The notes below the pieces were generated by a model. That model saw nothing but the letters and a program-made list of their open reading frames with translations, searched no databases and was not told the DNA's origin. From positions 1 through 64,000 of the forward strand of contig JBBPZV010000029.1 of the NCBI GenBank assembly GCA_038198775.1: DNA of 64,000 bases, read 5' to 3'. Positions 1-11,186 of the stretch are shown one piece after another. Each line of letters starts with the position of its first letter. Positions within the stretch are counted from its first letter, which is position 1. Made by a program: the position numbers and the translations under genes. Origin of the DNA: JACCYJ01 sp038198775. Lineage in GTDB: Bacteria > Actinomycetota > Actinomycetes > Propionibacteriales > Nocardioidaceae.

Positions 1-590
1 ATCAGGCAGAACATCTCGCGGGTCATCCGGCTGACCTGCAGGGCCTCGCGGTAGAACTCACCGGTGAACGGGTTCAGTGCCCGCATGATGTCGGCGATGG
101 TCCGGTAGCCGTGCGCGTCGCCGTGCGGCGACACGGTGTTCTCGGCCTGTGCGAGCACTCCCGGGTTGGTCTCCTTGACCATCCGCTCGCAGTAGTCGAC
201 CCCGACCAGGTTCTCCTGGAAGATGTTGTGGTCGAACATGTACTCCGCGGCCTCGCCCAGGTTGACGATCCACTCCGCCAGGTGCGGCGGCCGGACGCCG
301 TACGCCATGTTCTGCGCGTAGCAGGAGCAGGTGGCGTGGTTGTCGCCGCAGATGCCGCAGATGCGGCTGGTGATGAAGTGCGCGTCGCGCGGGTCCTTGC
401 CCTTCATGAAGATCGAGTAGCCGCGGAAGATCGACGACGTGCTGTGGCACTCGACGACCTCACGGGCGGCGAAGTCGATCTTGGTGTAGATGCCCAGGCT
501 GCCGACGATGCGCGTGATCGGATCCCACGCCATCTCGACCAGGTTGCCGGACTCGCTCTTGTGGGTTGGCTTGGGAATCGTCGCCGTCAT
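1..590 (-). CDS. hhyL: [NiFe]-hydrogenase large subunit, group 1h type (3' part outside window)
   Basis: This is the catalytic subunit of an H2-oxidising [NiFe]-hydrogenase; only the first ~196 residues are inside the window. The N-terminal nickel-binding L1 motif is visible as SRICGICGDNH (residues 75-85), with the two Ni/Fe ligand cysteines at 78 and 81. The C-terminal DPCxxC motif lies beyond the left edge. The ATG at 590 is preceded by AGAGAGG about 8 bases upstream, and the gene follows the small subunit by 46 bases, so the two form one operon. The group 1h assignment rests on the partner small subunit (Asp at the proximal cluster); known members oxidise trace atmospheric H2 in actinobacteria during starvation. 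Confidence 0.93.
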   Translation of the reverse strand, partial: MTATIPKPTHKSESGNLVEMAWDPITRIVGSLGIYTKIDFAAREVVECHSTSSIFRGYSIFMKGKDPRDAHFITSRICGICGDNHATCSCYAQNMAYGVRPPHLAEWIVNLGEAAEYMFDHNIFQENLVGVDYCERMVKETNPGVLAQAENTVSPHGDAHGYRTIADIMRALNPFTGEFYREALQVSRMTREMFCL

Positions 591-636
591 GGCGTCGCCT
601 CTCTGAGCGGAAGGGGTCGCGGATGTGGAAGCGAGG

Positions 637-1701
<1,065 letters not shown>

Positions 1702-1774
1702 ACTTCCCGGGGCGGCGCTTCACCCCTGCGTCAACCGGCGCCGGCGATCGGCGCACTTACGCGACGTCTGTCCC

Positions 1775-1803
1775 GGTCTATCCCGGCGTCCTGAGCATGT
1801 CAA
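1775..1803 (-). promoter_or_regulatory. putative promoter of hhySL
   Basis: On the minus strand a perfect TTGACA (1803-1798) is followed after 17 bases by TAGACC (1780-1775), a weak -10. It lies in the 116-base gap between hypB and hhyS and points at hhyS. The -35 element is the convincing part, since such a hexamer is rare in this GC-rich sequence. Confidence 0.45.
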
Positions 1804-1817
1804 TAAGTGTTCTGCGC

Positions 1818-2609
1818 CTACAGCGTTCCCAGCCAGGCGTACCAGGCGCCGATGCCCTCACCGGTGCGCACCGACAGCGGGAGCACGCCGACGGCCGGGT
1901 GCAGACTCCGCGCGTCGCGGGCACAACGCTCCACGTCGAAGTCAACGTAGGGCAGCAGGTCGATCTTGTTCACGATGACGAGGTCGGCGGCCGCGAACAT
2001 GTGCGGGTACTTGAGCGCCTTGTCGTCGCCTTCGGTGACCGAGATGACCACGACCTTCGCCGCCTCGCCCAGGTCGAACAGGGCCGGGCACACCAGGTTG
2101 CCGACATTCTCGACGAGCAGCAGCGCCCCCTCTGGCGGGTCCAGAGTCACCATCGCCTGGTGCAGCATCTCGGCGTCGAGGTGGCACCCGGCTCCGGTGT
2201 TCACCTGGACGACACTGGCGCCGGTCGCCTTGATCCGCTCGGCGTCGAACAGGGTCTCCTGGTCGCCCTCGACGACGCAGATGGTCCGGCCACTCGAGGT
2301 CTCCCGGATCGTGCGCTCGAGCAGCGACGTCTTCCCCGCCCCCGGCGAGCTCATCAGGTTGAGCGCGGCCATGTCCCTCTCGGCGAGCCACCCGCGGTTG
2401 TGGGCCGCGAGGTCGTCGTTCTTGGCCAGCAGGTCCTGCTCGATGCTGACCAGCCGGGTGGCGACCGCGTCGGGGCCGGCGCCGTCGTGGCTGTGGCCGT
2501 GGCCGTGCGGGTGGTCCTGCTCGTGGTCGTGGACGTGGCGACGCGCGGGCTCCCCGACCGCGGTGACCCGCACGCCCCCGGGATCCGAACAACCGCAGGT
2601 CAGGCACAT
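1818..2609 (-). CDS. hypB: hydrogenase nickel-incorporation GTPase HypB
   Basis: HypB is a GTPase that delivers nickel to the large-subunit precursor together with HypA. The protein (263 aa) begins MCLTCGC, the N-terminal CxxCGC high-affinity nickel site. It then has a His-rich stretch (about residues 25-41), a nickel-storage feature, and a P-loop SPGAGKT (88-94). The ATG at 2609 was chosen because it puts the CxxCGC motif at the N terminus and overlaps the end of hypA by 10 bases; a longer reading frame upstream is only the hypA shadow. It lies between hypA and hhyS and most likely serves both hydrogenases of the window. Confidence 0.95.
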   Translation of the reverse strand: MCLTCGCSDPGGVRVTAVGEPARRHVHDHEQDHPHGHGHSHDGAGPDAVATRLVSIEQDLLAKNDDLAAHNRGWLAERDMAALNLMSSPGAGKTSLLERTIRETSSGRTICVVEGDQETLFDAERIKATGASVVQVNTGAGCHLDAEMLHQAMVTLDPPEGALLLVENVGNLVCPALFDLGEAAKVVVISVTEGDDKALKYPHMFAAADLVIVNKIDLLPYVDFDVERCARDARSLHPAVGVLPLSVRTGEGIGAWYAWLGTL

Positions 2610-2938
2610 TCGGAAACCTCCACGGACGTCACCGACAGCTCTCGCCCGGCGAGCACCTGCACGTCGGCGCTCCCGCAGGGACACAGCAACACCAGGTCCT
2701 GCAGCAGGAACTCGACATCGCAGCGACGGCAGTGGCCCCGACCTTCCGGCTGCTCGATGTCCAACCTGGCGCCGTCCAGCGCGGTCCCCTCGGTGACCAG
2801 CTCGAAGCAGAAGCGCATAGCGTCCGCAACGACCCCGGACAGCTTGCCGACCCGGACGTGTACGACGGTCACCCGCCCACCATCGGTGCGGTCGGCCACC
2901 GCGTCGACGATGCTCTGGGTGATCGCGAGCTCATGCAA
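2600..2938 (-). CDS. hypA: hydrogenase maturation nickel chaperone HypA
   Basis: HypA (112 aa) is a small Ni/Zn protein that partners HypB. Starting at the TTG at 2938 gives an N terminus MHELAITQSIV, where His2 and Glu3 belong to the family's nickel site. The zinc site is seen as CRRC (70-73) and CPCG (86-89). The second pair is CxC rather than the usual CxxC, a small oddity. The rare TTG start is supported by the conserved N terminus; no ATG or GTG fits. The 3' end overlaps hypB by 10 bases, which suggests translational coupling. Confidence 0.92.
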   Translation of the reverse strand: MHELAITQSIVDAVADRTDGGRVTVVHVRVGKLSGVVADAMRFCFELVTEGTALDGARLDIEQPEGRGHCRRCDVEFLLQDLVLLCPCGSADVQVLAGRELSVTSVEVSECA

Positions 2939-2970
2939 GAGGTCACCGTAAACCTGCGCCCCGCCTGGCG

Positions 2971-3456
2971 TCACATCGAGGAGACATCCGGCTCGTTGGG
3001 GGCGGGCAGGTCCTTGGTCCCCACGTTGCGGATGGCACCCTGAACGCCCTTGTCGTGGACGTCGGCCCGGATCTGCTCGATGTTCTCGCGCAGGATGTCG
3101 CCCACGAGCTCGTCGGTGCGGGGATCGGCCAAGATCTCCAACAGCACGCGCAGCGTCGTGTCGGTCGCGGCCTGCACGACCGAGTCGTGGAACGGCAGCG
3201 ACCGCAACCGCCCCACGGTCCGGTCCTGCTTCACCTTCTCCAGCACCATGGTCCGCAGGTACCCCTGGTTCTCCATCAGCGCGAGGGCGACGTTGCGCGT
3301 GTAGTGGCCCGAGCGCAGCACGTCCACCACCTCGTCCAGCACCGCCAACGTGATCGGCTCCTTGATCGCCTCCACCAGCGGGGCGGAGAGCCGCCGCCAG
3401 ACCCGCACCGCAATCGGCGTTCGGGGGCGTTGTCTGGGCCTCACCGGCCTGAGCAT
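2971..3456 (-). CDS. conserved hypothetical protein upstream of hypA
   Basis: This is a 161-aa protein with no recognised domain or catalytic motif. It is Arg-rich at the N terminus, then predominantly charged and helical (LVEAIKEPITLAVLDEVVDV and similar amphipathic stretches), with no signal peptide and no cysteines. The ATG at 3456 overlaps the end of the MFS gene by 16 bases, and hypA follows after 32 bases, so it is probably read with both. Its position suggests a hydrogenase accessory role, but nothing in the sequence shows it. Confidence 0.7.
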   Translation of the reverse strand: MLRPVRPRQRPRTPIAVRVWRRLSAPLVEAIKEPITLAVLDEVVDVLRSGHYTRNVALALMENQGYLRTMVLEKVKQDRTVGRLRSLPFHDSVVQAATDTTLRVLLEILADPRTDELVGDILRENIEQIRADVHDKGVQGAIRNVGTKDLPAPNEPDVSSM

Positions 3457-4691
3457 GCCGCCTCACACCCCTCCCAGCCACCCGGCCCGTCGCCGCGCAG
3501 CCCCGCTCCCCCGACACCCGCCGCAGTGACCAGCAGCGCGGCGCCGAGGTAGTAGACCGCGCGCACGCCCACTCGATCGGCCACCAGCCCGCCCGCCAAC
3601 AGCGACACCAGCCGCCCGACCTGCCAGATCACGTCGAACCCGGCGAACACCCGGCCCCGCAAGGACTCCGGGGTCCGTGCCTGCAGCAAAGACGTGAACG
3701 TCACCATCCCGGTGGAGGTTCCCATCCCGTAGCCGACCAGCGCCAGCAACGCCACCGGCAGGCTCGCCGTGACGGCCAGCACCGCATCGACACCGGCCCG
3801 GAGCACGAACGGGCCGAGGACGTACGCCGGGCGGCGTACGTCGCGCACGAGGGGAATCACGAGCAGCGGGCCGACGGCGGCGCCGACGCCGATGGCCCCG
3901 AGCATGAGCCCGAACGCCGAGCCCCGGACCCCGAGCTCCTCGCGGGCCAAGACCACCAGCAGTGCCCCAGTGGCCCCTGCCGACAGCGCCGCCAGCAGCT
4001 GGCCCGCTGCCAGGGCGCGGAGCAGGCGCTGCCCGGCGATCGCGGTGATCCCCTCCCGGGTCAGGGACCACCAGGAGGCACCGGGCACGCCTCGGGGAGG
4101 GCTCGGTACGGCGAGCCGCCCCAGCACGAGCGCGGACAGCACGTAGCTCGCCGCGTTGATCTCGAAGGCCCAGCCGAAGCCCAGGGTGGCGACCACAACC
4201 CCCGCCAGCGGAGCCAACGCGATCTGGCTCACGACCGCGGCGGTCCACAAGCCGCTGTTGGCCGCGACCAGGTCGCGCTCGCCGACGATCGCGGGCAGCG
4301 CCGCCTGCGCCGCCGGGTTGAAGAAGGCGGCACCGACGGCCAGCCCGGCGGCGACCGCGTACACGGCCGCGACTTGGCCGGCGACGAACGGCAGGGCGAA
4401 CGCCAGCCCGGCCCTGGTCACGTCGGCCCCGACCATCACGGTCACCGTGGGCAGCCGGTCGACAAGTGGGCCGGCGACCGGGGCGAGCAGCATCACGGGG
4501 AGGATCTCGGCCGCCACCGCGCCGGACACACCCAGCCCTGAGCCGGTCAGCGAGTACACCAGCAGGGCCAGCGCGACCGTGTTGAATGCATCCCCGGACT
4601 GCGAGACCGTGCGGGCCAGCAGCAGCCGCCGGTAGCGGGGGTCCCCGAACGCCGCGGACCTCCACGCCGCCCTCACACCGGAACGCCTCAC
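3441..4691 (-). CDS. MFS transporter (MFS_3/DHA3-like exporter)
   Basis: This is a 416-aa integral membrane protein with roughly 12 hydrophobic segments and the DHA3-type pattern (RRLLLARTVSQSGDAFNTV at the N terminus; ESLRGRVFAGFDVIWQVGR in the C-terminal half), which relates it to drug and nickel (NreB-type) exporters. No His-rich tail typical of NreB is present. The GTG at 4691 overlaps the stop of the upstream ABC ATPase gene (GTGA), and its end overlaps the next small gene. It therefore bridges the ABC importer operon and the hyp genes. The substrate is unknown. Confidence 0.85.
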   Translation of the reverse strand: MRRSGVRAAWRSAAFGDPRYRRLLLARTVSQSGDAFNTVALALLVYSLTGSGLGVSGAVAAEILPVMLLAPVAGPLVDRLPTVTVMVGADVTRAGLAFALPFVAGQVAAVYAVAAGLAVGAAFFNPAAQAALPAIVGERDLVAANSGLWTAAVVSQIALAPLAGVVVATLGFGWAFEINAASYVLSALVLGRLAVPSPPRGVPGASWWSLTREGITAIAGQRLLRALAAGQLLAALSAGATGALLVVLAREELGVRGSAFGLMLGAIGVGAAVGPLLVIPLVRDVRRPAYVLGPFVLRAGVDAVLAVTASLPVALLALVGYGMGTSTGMVTFTSLLQARTPESLRGRVFAGFDVIWQVGRLVSLLAGGLVADRVGVRAVYYLGAALLVTAAGVGGAGLRGDGPGGWEGCEAACSGR

Positions 4692-5715
4692 CGGGCGGCA
4701 GGGGTGCGACGGTGCTCTCGTCGCGGTACGTCGAGCGGCGTCCCGGCGAAGTGGCAGGCCACTCGGTGGCCCGGCGCCTCCTCCACCAAGGGTGGCTCGA
4801 CGTCGGTGCAGATCTGCTGGGCCAGCGGGCAGCGGGTCCGGAAGCGGCAGCCCGAGGGTGGGTCGATCGGGCTCGGGACGTCGCCTTCCAGGACGATCCG
4901 CCGTCCCCGCTGGCCCGGCACCGGACGAGGGATCGCCGACAGCAGCGCCATCGTGTACGGGTGCAGTGGGTCTTTGAACAGGTCCCGCGTGGACGCCAGC
5001 TCGACCACCTTGCCCAGGTACATCACGGCCACCCGGTCGGAGATGTAGCCCACCACGGCGAGGTTGTGCGCGATGAACACGTACGTCAGCTGGAGCTGCT
5101 GTTTCAAGGCGACGAGCAGGTTGAGGACCTGGGACTGGATGGACACGTCGAGCGCGGAGACCGGCTCATCCGCCACCAGCAACCGGGGGGAGAGGACAAG
5201 AGCGCGGGCGATGCCGATGCGCTGGCGCTGGCCTCCGGAGAACTCGTGGGGGTAGCGGTCCATTGCGTCGGGCCGCAGGCCGACCCGCTGCAGGATGTCT
5301 CGGACCGCCGCCTCCCGGTCCGCACCCGAGCTGATGTTGTGGATGGCCAACCCGTCGCCCACGATCCGCCGCACCGTCATCCGAGGGTTCAACGAGCCGA
5401 CCGGGTCCTGGAAGACGATCTGAAGGTCGCGCCGCAGCGCCTTCAGCGCCGCGCCCTTGGCGTGCGCGACGTCGCGCCCGTCGAACTCGATGCTGCCCTG
5501 CGTGGGCCGCAGGAGGCGGACCAGCGTCCGCCCGAGCGTGGACTTGCCGCACCCGGACTCGCCGACCAGCCCGAGCGTCTCGCCCGGCATCACCTCGACG
5601 TCGACCCCGTCCACGGCGCGGACCAGGCCGACGGTCCGCTGCAGGAAGCCCTGCCGGATCGCGAAGTGCTTGGCGACGCCGCGCGCGACGAGCAGCGGAG
5701 GGCCGGGGGCACCTG

Positions 5716-5719
<4 letters not shown>
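4688..5719 (-). CDS. ABC transporter ATP-binding protein, peptide/nickel family (DppF/OppF type)
   Basis: This is the second of two ATPases of a peptide/nickel/opine-type importer (343 aa from the ATG at 5719). Walker A is GESGCGKST, the signature is FSGGQRQR, Walker B ends in LLVADEP, and the C-terminal oligopeptide/dipeptide domain has the typical Cys-containing region (SGCRFRTRCPLAQQIC). The ATG was chosen because it overlaps the stop of the partner ATPase as ATGA. The family moves di/oligopeptides, nickel chelates, opines or sugars, and the sequence alone does not settle which. Confidence 0.93.
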
Positions 5720-6717
<998 letters not shown>

Positions 6718-6729
6718 GTCCTCCCGCCG

Positions 6730-7644
6730 TTACTGCGACTGTCGCAGCCGGGGGTCCAGCGCGTCCCGCAGACCGTCCCCGAGCAGGACGTAGCCGACGA
6801 CCGCGACGAGGATCGCGGCGCCGGGCGAGATCAGCAGCCACGGCGCGGTGAAGAAGCGGGCCTGGCTCCCGCTGAGCATCGCGCCCCACTCGGCGGTCGG
6901 CGGCTGCGCGCCGAGCCCGAGGTAGCCCAGGCCGGCGAGGCCGATGATGACGAAGCCCATTCCGAGCGAGGCGGACACGATCAGCGGGGACACCGAGTTG
7001 GGCAGCACGTAGCGCAGCATGACGCGGGTCCGCGAGGCACCAAGCGCCTGGGCGGCCAGCACGTACTCGTTCTCGCGCACCGAGACCACCATCGAGCGGA
7101 GCAGCCGGGCGTTGGACGGGGCGAACGCGATCCCGAATGCGATGAGGATCTTGAGCAGCCCCGGCCCGAGCACGGAGATGACCAGCAGCGCGAGCAGGAG
7201 CGCGGGGAACGCCAAGATCCCGTCCATGGTGCGCATGATGACGTTGTCGGTCACGCCGCCGGCGTACCCGGCCACCAGCCCGAACAGCACCCCGAGCACG
7301 TTCGAGATCGCGACCGCGGCGAGTCCCACGATCATGGAGACGCGAGCCGCGTACAGCAGACGGGTCAGCTCGTCCCGCCCGAGCTCGTCGGTGCCGAGCA
7401 GGTGCGTCCGCGACGGCGGTTGCAGGGTGTTGGCGAGGTCGATTCGGTTCGGCGAGTACGAGGTGAGGAGTGGGGCGAACGCGCCGAGGAGGAGCAGCGT
7501 GACCACGAGGAGCAGCCCGATCTGGACCGTCCGGGAGTGACGCAGGACGTACGACAGCTCGGCCACGAGCGGGCCGCCCCGGCTCCGCCCGTCGTCCGGG
7601 GGCAGCTCGTCGTCCGGCAGGTACGCCTGCTGCTTGCTGCTCAT
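6730..7644 (-). CDS. ABC transporter permease, DppC/NikC type
   Basis: This is an inner-membrane permease (304 aa) with six predicted spans and the N-terminal extension usual for DppC. The conserved binding-protein-dependent transport motif is seen around GASRTRVMLRYVLPN, the EAA loop that docks the ATPases. HLLGTDELGRDELTRLLYAAR near residue 85 is the typical DppC opening motif. It lies 10 bases after the partner permease gene. Confidence 0.93.
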   Translation of the reverse strand: MSSKQQAYLPDDELPPDDGRSRGGPLVAELSYVLRHSRTVQIGLLLVVTLLLLGAFAPLLTSYSPNRIDLANTLQPPSRTHLLGTDELGRDELTRLLYAARVSMIVGLAAVAISNVLGVLFGLVAGYAGGVTDNVIMRTMDGILAFPALLLALLVISVLGPGLLKILIAFGIAFAPSNARLLRSMVVSVRENEYVLAAQALGASRTRVMLRYVLPNSVSPLIVSASLGMGFVIIGLAGLGYLGLGAQPPTAEWGAMLSGSQARFFTAPWLLISPGAAILVAVVGYVLLGDGLRDALDPRLRQSQ

Positions 7645-7654
7645 CGCGATCCGC

Positions 7655-8677
7655 TCACGCCGGCTGGCCTTGCAGGTTCGGCCGGATGCGGGGGTCGAGC
7701 ACGGCCTGGACGACGTCGACGACGGTGTTGACGAAGACGTACAGCAAGGTGATCAGGATGACCGATCCCTGGACGACCGGGTAGTCCCGGGTCTGGATCG
7801 AGCCGAAGATGTAGTTGCCGACGCCGGGCCAGGCGAAGACGTTCTCGATGAAGATCACCCCCGACAGCAGCGCGACCAGGTCCAGCCCCAACGAGGTGAT
7901 CACGGGGTTGAGGGCGTTCCTGACCCCGTGCCGGACCACGACCCGACGCGAGGTCAGGCCCTTTGCGCGGGCGGTGCGCACATGATCGGAGCCCAGCACC
8001 TCGAGCATGCTCCCGCGCATGAGACGGGTCCAGAAGGCCATCGACGGGATCGCCAGGATGACCGCCGGCAGGAGCAGATGCTGGAGGGCGCTGCCGGCGA
8101 TGTCCGGGCGGCCGTCGATCAGCGCGTCGATGACGGTGAACCCGGTGTGGCGCGGAAGCTCCGTCCCGATGTCCAGCCGTCCCCCCAGCGGCAGCACGCC
8201 GAGCTTGTACGCGAACAGCCACAGCGACATCAGCGCCAACCAGAAGACGGGGATGCCCACCCCGACGAGGGAGGCGAACCGGGAGACGTGGTCGAACATC
8301 TGGTTGCGCCTGACCGCGGCGATCGTCCCGATCGGGATCGCGATGAGCACCTCGAGCAGCATGGCCGCGGCCGCGAGCTCGATCGTGGCGGGGAAGCGCT
8401 CGAGCAGGTCGGACAGGACCGGCTGGTTGGTGCGGATCGAGGTGCCGAGGTCGAGATGGACCACGTGGTTCAAGAAGGTGACGTACTGCAGCCACCACGG
8501 GTCGGCGAGCCCCAGGTAGTTGCGGATCTGATCCACCTGTGCCGGCGTGGCGGTGGGGGGTGCCATCGCCGAGGCCGGGTCGCCGGGGACCAGCCGCACC
8601 AGGAAGAACGTCGCGGTGACCACCGCCCAGGCCGTGACGAGCCCACTGGCGAAACGGTTCAGGCCGAAGCGGAGCAT
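7655..8677 (-). CDS. ABC transporter permease, DppB/NikB type
   Basis: This is a permease of the peptide/nickel family (340 aa) starting MLRFGLNRFASGLVTAW, with the LVPGDP motif after the first span. The EAA loop is visible as TARAKGLTSRRVVVRHGVRN. It has six hydrophobic segments. The gene follows the binding-protein gene by 13 bases, in the usual binding protein-B-C-D-F order of this transporter class. Confidence 0.93.
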   Translation of the reverse strand: MLRFGLNRFASGLVTAWAVVTATFFLVRLVPGDPASAMAPPTATPAQVDQIRNYLGLADPWWLQYVTFLNHVVHLDLGTSIRTNQPVLSDLLERFPATIELAAAAMLLEVLIAIPIGTIAAVRRNQMFDHVSRFASLVGVGIPVFWLALMSLWLFAYKLGVLPLGGRLDIGTELPRHTGFTVIDALIDGRPDIAGSALQHLLLPAVILAIPSMAFWTRLMRGSMLEVLGSDHVRTARAKGLTSRRVVVRHGVRNALNPVITSLGLDLVALLSGVIFIENVFAWPGVGNYIFGSIQTRDYPVVQGSVILITLLYVFVNTVVDVVQAVLDPRIRPNLQGQPA

Positions 8678-8690
8678 GGAACCGGGCCGC

Positions 8691-10280
8691 TCAGCTGAGC
8701 CAGGTGGTCTCGAGGTAGTACGGGATCAGGTGCTGGACGTTCTTCCTCGTGGCCTGCACGATCGGGGTGAAGACCAGTGGCACGAACCCGACGTCGTCGT
8801 AGAGGATCTGCTGCAGCTTGCGGTAGATCGCCACCCGGGCAGCATCGCTCGCCTCGTTGGCCGCCTTGGCGAACTCGCTCAGGTACTGCGGGTGGTAGCC
8901 CGCGTAGTTGGCCGCCGAGGTCCAACCCTGCATGATCCCGAACTCGTCCCCATCGGTGCCGAACAGGCTCAACGTCATCTGGTACGGGTAGTCCTTGCGG
9001 CCGGGCGGGCCGAACGAGGACTGGTACAAGGTGGCGGGGTCGATCTGGTTCAGCTTCACCCGGATCCCGACCTGGGACAGCTGACCCTGCAACGCCTGGC
9101 TCATCAGCTGCGGGTCGGCGCCCAGCGGTATCCCGGTGGCGAAGGTCAGGGCCAGGTCGATCCCGTTCGGATGCCCCGCGGTGGCCAACAGCTGCTTGGC
9201 GGCGTTCGGGTCGTACGGGTACCAGGTCAGGTCGTCGCGGTAGCCCGGCAGTCCCGGCAGCAGCCCGAAGCTGTCGTAGGTCTTGGCGAACGAGAACTGA
9301 CTGGCGAGGGCTTGCCGGTCGATGGCGCGACAGATGGCTTCGCGCACCTGCGGCTTTCCGACCACCGGGTCGGCGTTGTCGAAGCTCAGGTAGTTGGCGA
9401 AGTAAGGCGGGAACGAGTGCAAGGTGACGTTGTCGTCGTTCTTGAGCTGGTCGATCTCCGGTCCCACGACGTTCATCATCGAGATCTCCCCCGCCTTCAG
9501 GGCCAGCACCCGGGCGCCGGAGTCGGGGATGACCTTCAAGATGACCCGGTCGAGATAGGGCAGGCCCTTGCGCCAGTAGCCGTCGAAGCGCTCCAACGTG
9601 ACGTGGTCGTTGGCCACCCGCTCTGCGAACTTGAACGGTCCGGTCCCTGCTGCGATCGGTTGCTGGCCGAAGTGGGCGGGGTCCTTCTTGATCACGGCCG
9701 GGTTGACCGCGGCGCCGAACTCGATGTCGGCCAGCGCGAACTCGAGGTCGGCGATCGGCTCGCTGAGCTTGAGCCGGGCGGTCGTGGGGGTAACCACCTC
9801 GATCGAGGTAATCTTGCCGGGAAAGCCGCCGACGAGGGACACGTAGTGGCCGAACGGCCCCTGGTGGTACGGGTTGTCCTTGAAGGCCTGCCGCTGCATC
9901 GCGAAGACCCAGGAGCGGGCATCGAAGGGCGAACCGTCCTGGAAGGTGACCCCCGGTCGGAACGTGAGCGTGTACTGCAGGCCGTCAGGCGAGACCTCGA
10001 TCCCGGTGGCCAGGTCCGGCTCGTGCTGGCCGAATGCCGACTTGCGCCGCAGCGGAGCCTGGTACATCTGCAGCTGACCGAAGTCGCTCTGGTTCGCCGG
10101 ATCCAGCTCCGGGATGTCGTTGGGCTGGGCAATGACCAAGGTCCCGCCGCGCTTCGGCGTGCCGGTCGCCGACGAGGGCCCCGCTGAGGGCGACGAGGAC
10201 GACGAGCATCCGGTCGCGAGCATCAGGCCGGCGCCGCCGGCTCCCACCACGAACTGACGACGGGTCAGCTGCCGGCCCAT
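8691..10280 (-). CDS. extracellular solute-binding lipoprotein of peptide/nickel ABC transporter (family 5)
   Basis: This is the substrate receptor of the importer (529 aa). The N terminus RRQFVVGAGGAGLMLATGC combines a twin-arginine motif with a lipobox (LATGC), so it is probably Tat-exported and lipid-anchored. The SBP family 5 pattern is present (GGTLVIAQPNDIPELDPA near the start; LTFRPGVTFQDGSPFDARSW at about 145). An AGGAG lies ahead of the ATG at 10280. It is the first gene of the importer operon. Because the operon runs into hypA/hypB by coupled overlaps, a nickel or nickel-chelate ligand is possible; a peptide or opine is the alternative. Confidence 0.92.
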   Translation of the reverse strand: MGRQLTRRQFVVGAGGAGLMLATGCSSSSSPSAGPSSATGTPKRGGTLVIAQPNDIPELDPANQSDFGQLQMYQAPLRRKSAFGQHEPDLATGIEVSPDGLQYTLTFRPGVTFQDGSPFDARSWVFAMQRQAFKDNPYHQGPFGHYVSLVGGFPGKITSIEVVTPTTARLKLSEPIADLEFALADIEFGAAVNPAVIKKDPAHFGQQPIAAGTGPFKFAERVANDHVTLERFDGYWRKGLPYLDRVILKVIPDSGARVLALKAGEISMMNVVGPEIDQLKNDDNVTLHSFPPYFANYLSFDNADPVVGKPQVREAICRAIDRQALASQFSFAKTYDSFGLLPGLPGYRDDLTWYPYDPNAAKQLLATAGHPNGIDLALTFATGIPLGADPQLMSQALQGQLSQVGIRVKLNQIDPATLYQSSFGPPGRKDYPYQMTLSLFGTDGDEFGIMQGWTSAANYAGYHPQYLSEFAKAANEASDAARVAIYRKLQQILYDDVGFVPLVFTPIVQATRKNVQHLIPYYLETTWLS

Positions 10281-10294
10281 GGGTCATCGCTCCT

Positions 10295-10316
10295 CTCGGG
10301 TCCGCCGCTGCCCGAG
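10295..10316. promoter_or_regulatory. short inverted repeat in the leader of the ABC operon
   Basis: CTCGGG (10295-10300) and CCCGAG (10311-10316) are separated by 10 bases just upstream of the binding-protein gene. It could be a leader hairpin or a protein-binding site. Six-base GC arms are not rare at this base composition. Confidence 0.22.
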
Positions 10317-10389
10317 CAGGCGCGGCCGACCAGGTGACAGGCGGGAACGCTCGGGTCGTCCCATCCGGTTACCGCTTCTGTGTGATGGA

Positions 10390-11088
10390 TCATGATTCTG
10401 CTGTCCAGTACGTGTCAAGGCGTTCGGCTGGGACAACCACGGCGGCGAGGTCGGTGGCCGCCTGGTCCAGGTGCGCCCGCATGAGCGCGGTCGCCCGCTG
10501 TCGGGAGCCGCCGGCGATGGCCGCGACGAGGTCGCGGTGCTCGGGAAGCATCGAGCTGCGCTTCTCGCCCTTCTCCGACAGCGAGGCCAGCCCGAGCCGC
10601 AGCTCAGCGATGAGCGACGCGTGGACGCGGCTCAACCGATGGCTGCCGACGGCGTCGACCATCGCCCGGTGGATCGCGAGGTCGGCCATGACGAGGTCGC
10701 GCCACGGGGCGTCGGCCGGCAGCGACGCCAGCGCGCCGAGCGCTTTGCGCACGCCTTGGAGCGAGCCTGCGCCGTCGGCCAGCCGCCCGACCGCCTCCAG
10801 CTCGACGGCGCAGCGCAGGGTGTGGAGGTCGGTCACGTCGGCCGTCGTCAGCCGGGGCACGAACACCCCCCGGTTGGGAAGGTGCCGGAGCAGCCCCTCC
10901 TGGACCAGCGAGTGCAGCGCCGCGCGGACGCCGTGCCGGGCGACGCCGTACGCCTGGGCGAGGGCGACCTCCCGCAGCTGCGTGCCGGGGGTCAGGTCGC
11001 CGTCGAGGACCTGGGCCCGGACCGCGTTCGCGACCGCCTCCACCGTCGACACCCGGTGCAGCGGGACGACGGTCAGGCGCTCGACCAC
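10390..11088 (-). CDS. GntR-family transcriptional regulator (FadR/FCD type)
   Basis: This is a 232-aa regulator. It has an N-terminal winged helix (about residues 15-75, LREVALAQAYGVARHGVRAAL and LPNRGVFVPRL) and an all-helical FCD effector domain with the conserved Asp/His metal-binding pattern (DLAIHRAMVDAVGSHRL; EHRDLVAAI). It starts at a GTG with GGAAGGA six bases upstream. It is divergent from the aminotransferase operon and precedes the ABC operon on the same strand. A perfect FadR-type palindrome lies in the divergent promoter, so it probably represses both its own gene and the aminotransferase operon. Confidence 0.92.
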   Translation of the reverse strand: MVERLTVVPLHRVSTVEAVANAVRAQVLDGDLTPGTQLREVALAQAYGVARHGVRAALHSLVQEGLLRHLPNRGVFVPRLTTADVTDLHTLRCAVELEAVGRLADGAGSLQGVRKALGALASLPADAPWRDLVMADLAIHRAMVDAVGSHRLSRVHASLIAELRLGLASLSEKGEKRSSMLPEHRDLVAAIAGGSRQRATALMRAHLDQAATDLAAVVVPAERLDTYWTAES

Positions 11089-11125
11089 GGTGGTCCTTCC
11101 GGACAGCGTTGCGCGACGGTGCTGA

Positions 11126-11138
11126 ATTGTTCCACAAT
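11126..11138. promoter_or_regulatory. candidate operator for the GntR/FCD regulator
   Basis: The 13-base site ATTGTTCCACAAT is a perfect inverted repeat (ATTGT-TCC-ACAAT). It fits the known FadR-subfamily consensus TNGTNNNACNA. It lies between the divergent starts of the regulator (11088) and the aminotransferase (11187). Confidence 0.6.
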
Positions 11139-11186
11139 GCTACGCGCACGCTACTCCGACTGCCTCGCCTCGTCGACGGGACCGCG

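Noticed and set aside
10295..10316. Rho-independent terminator before the ABC operon
   Set aside because: No T-tract follows in either direction and the arms are only six GC-rich bases.
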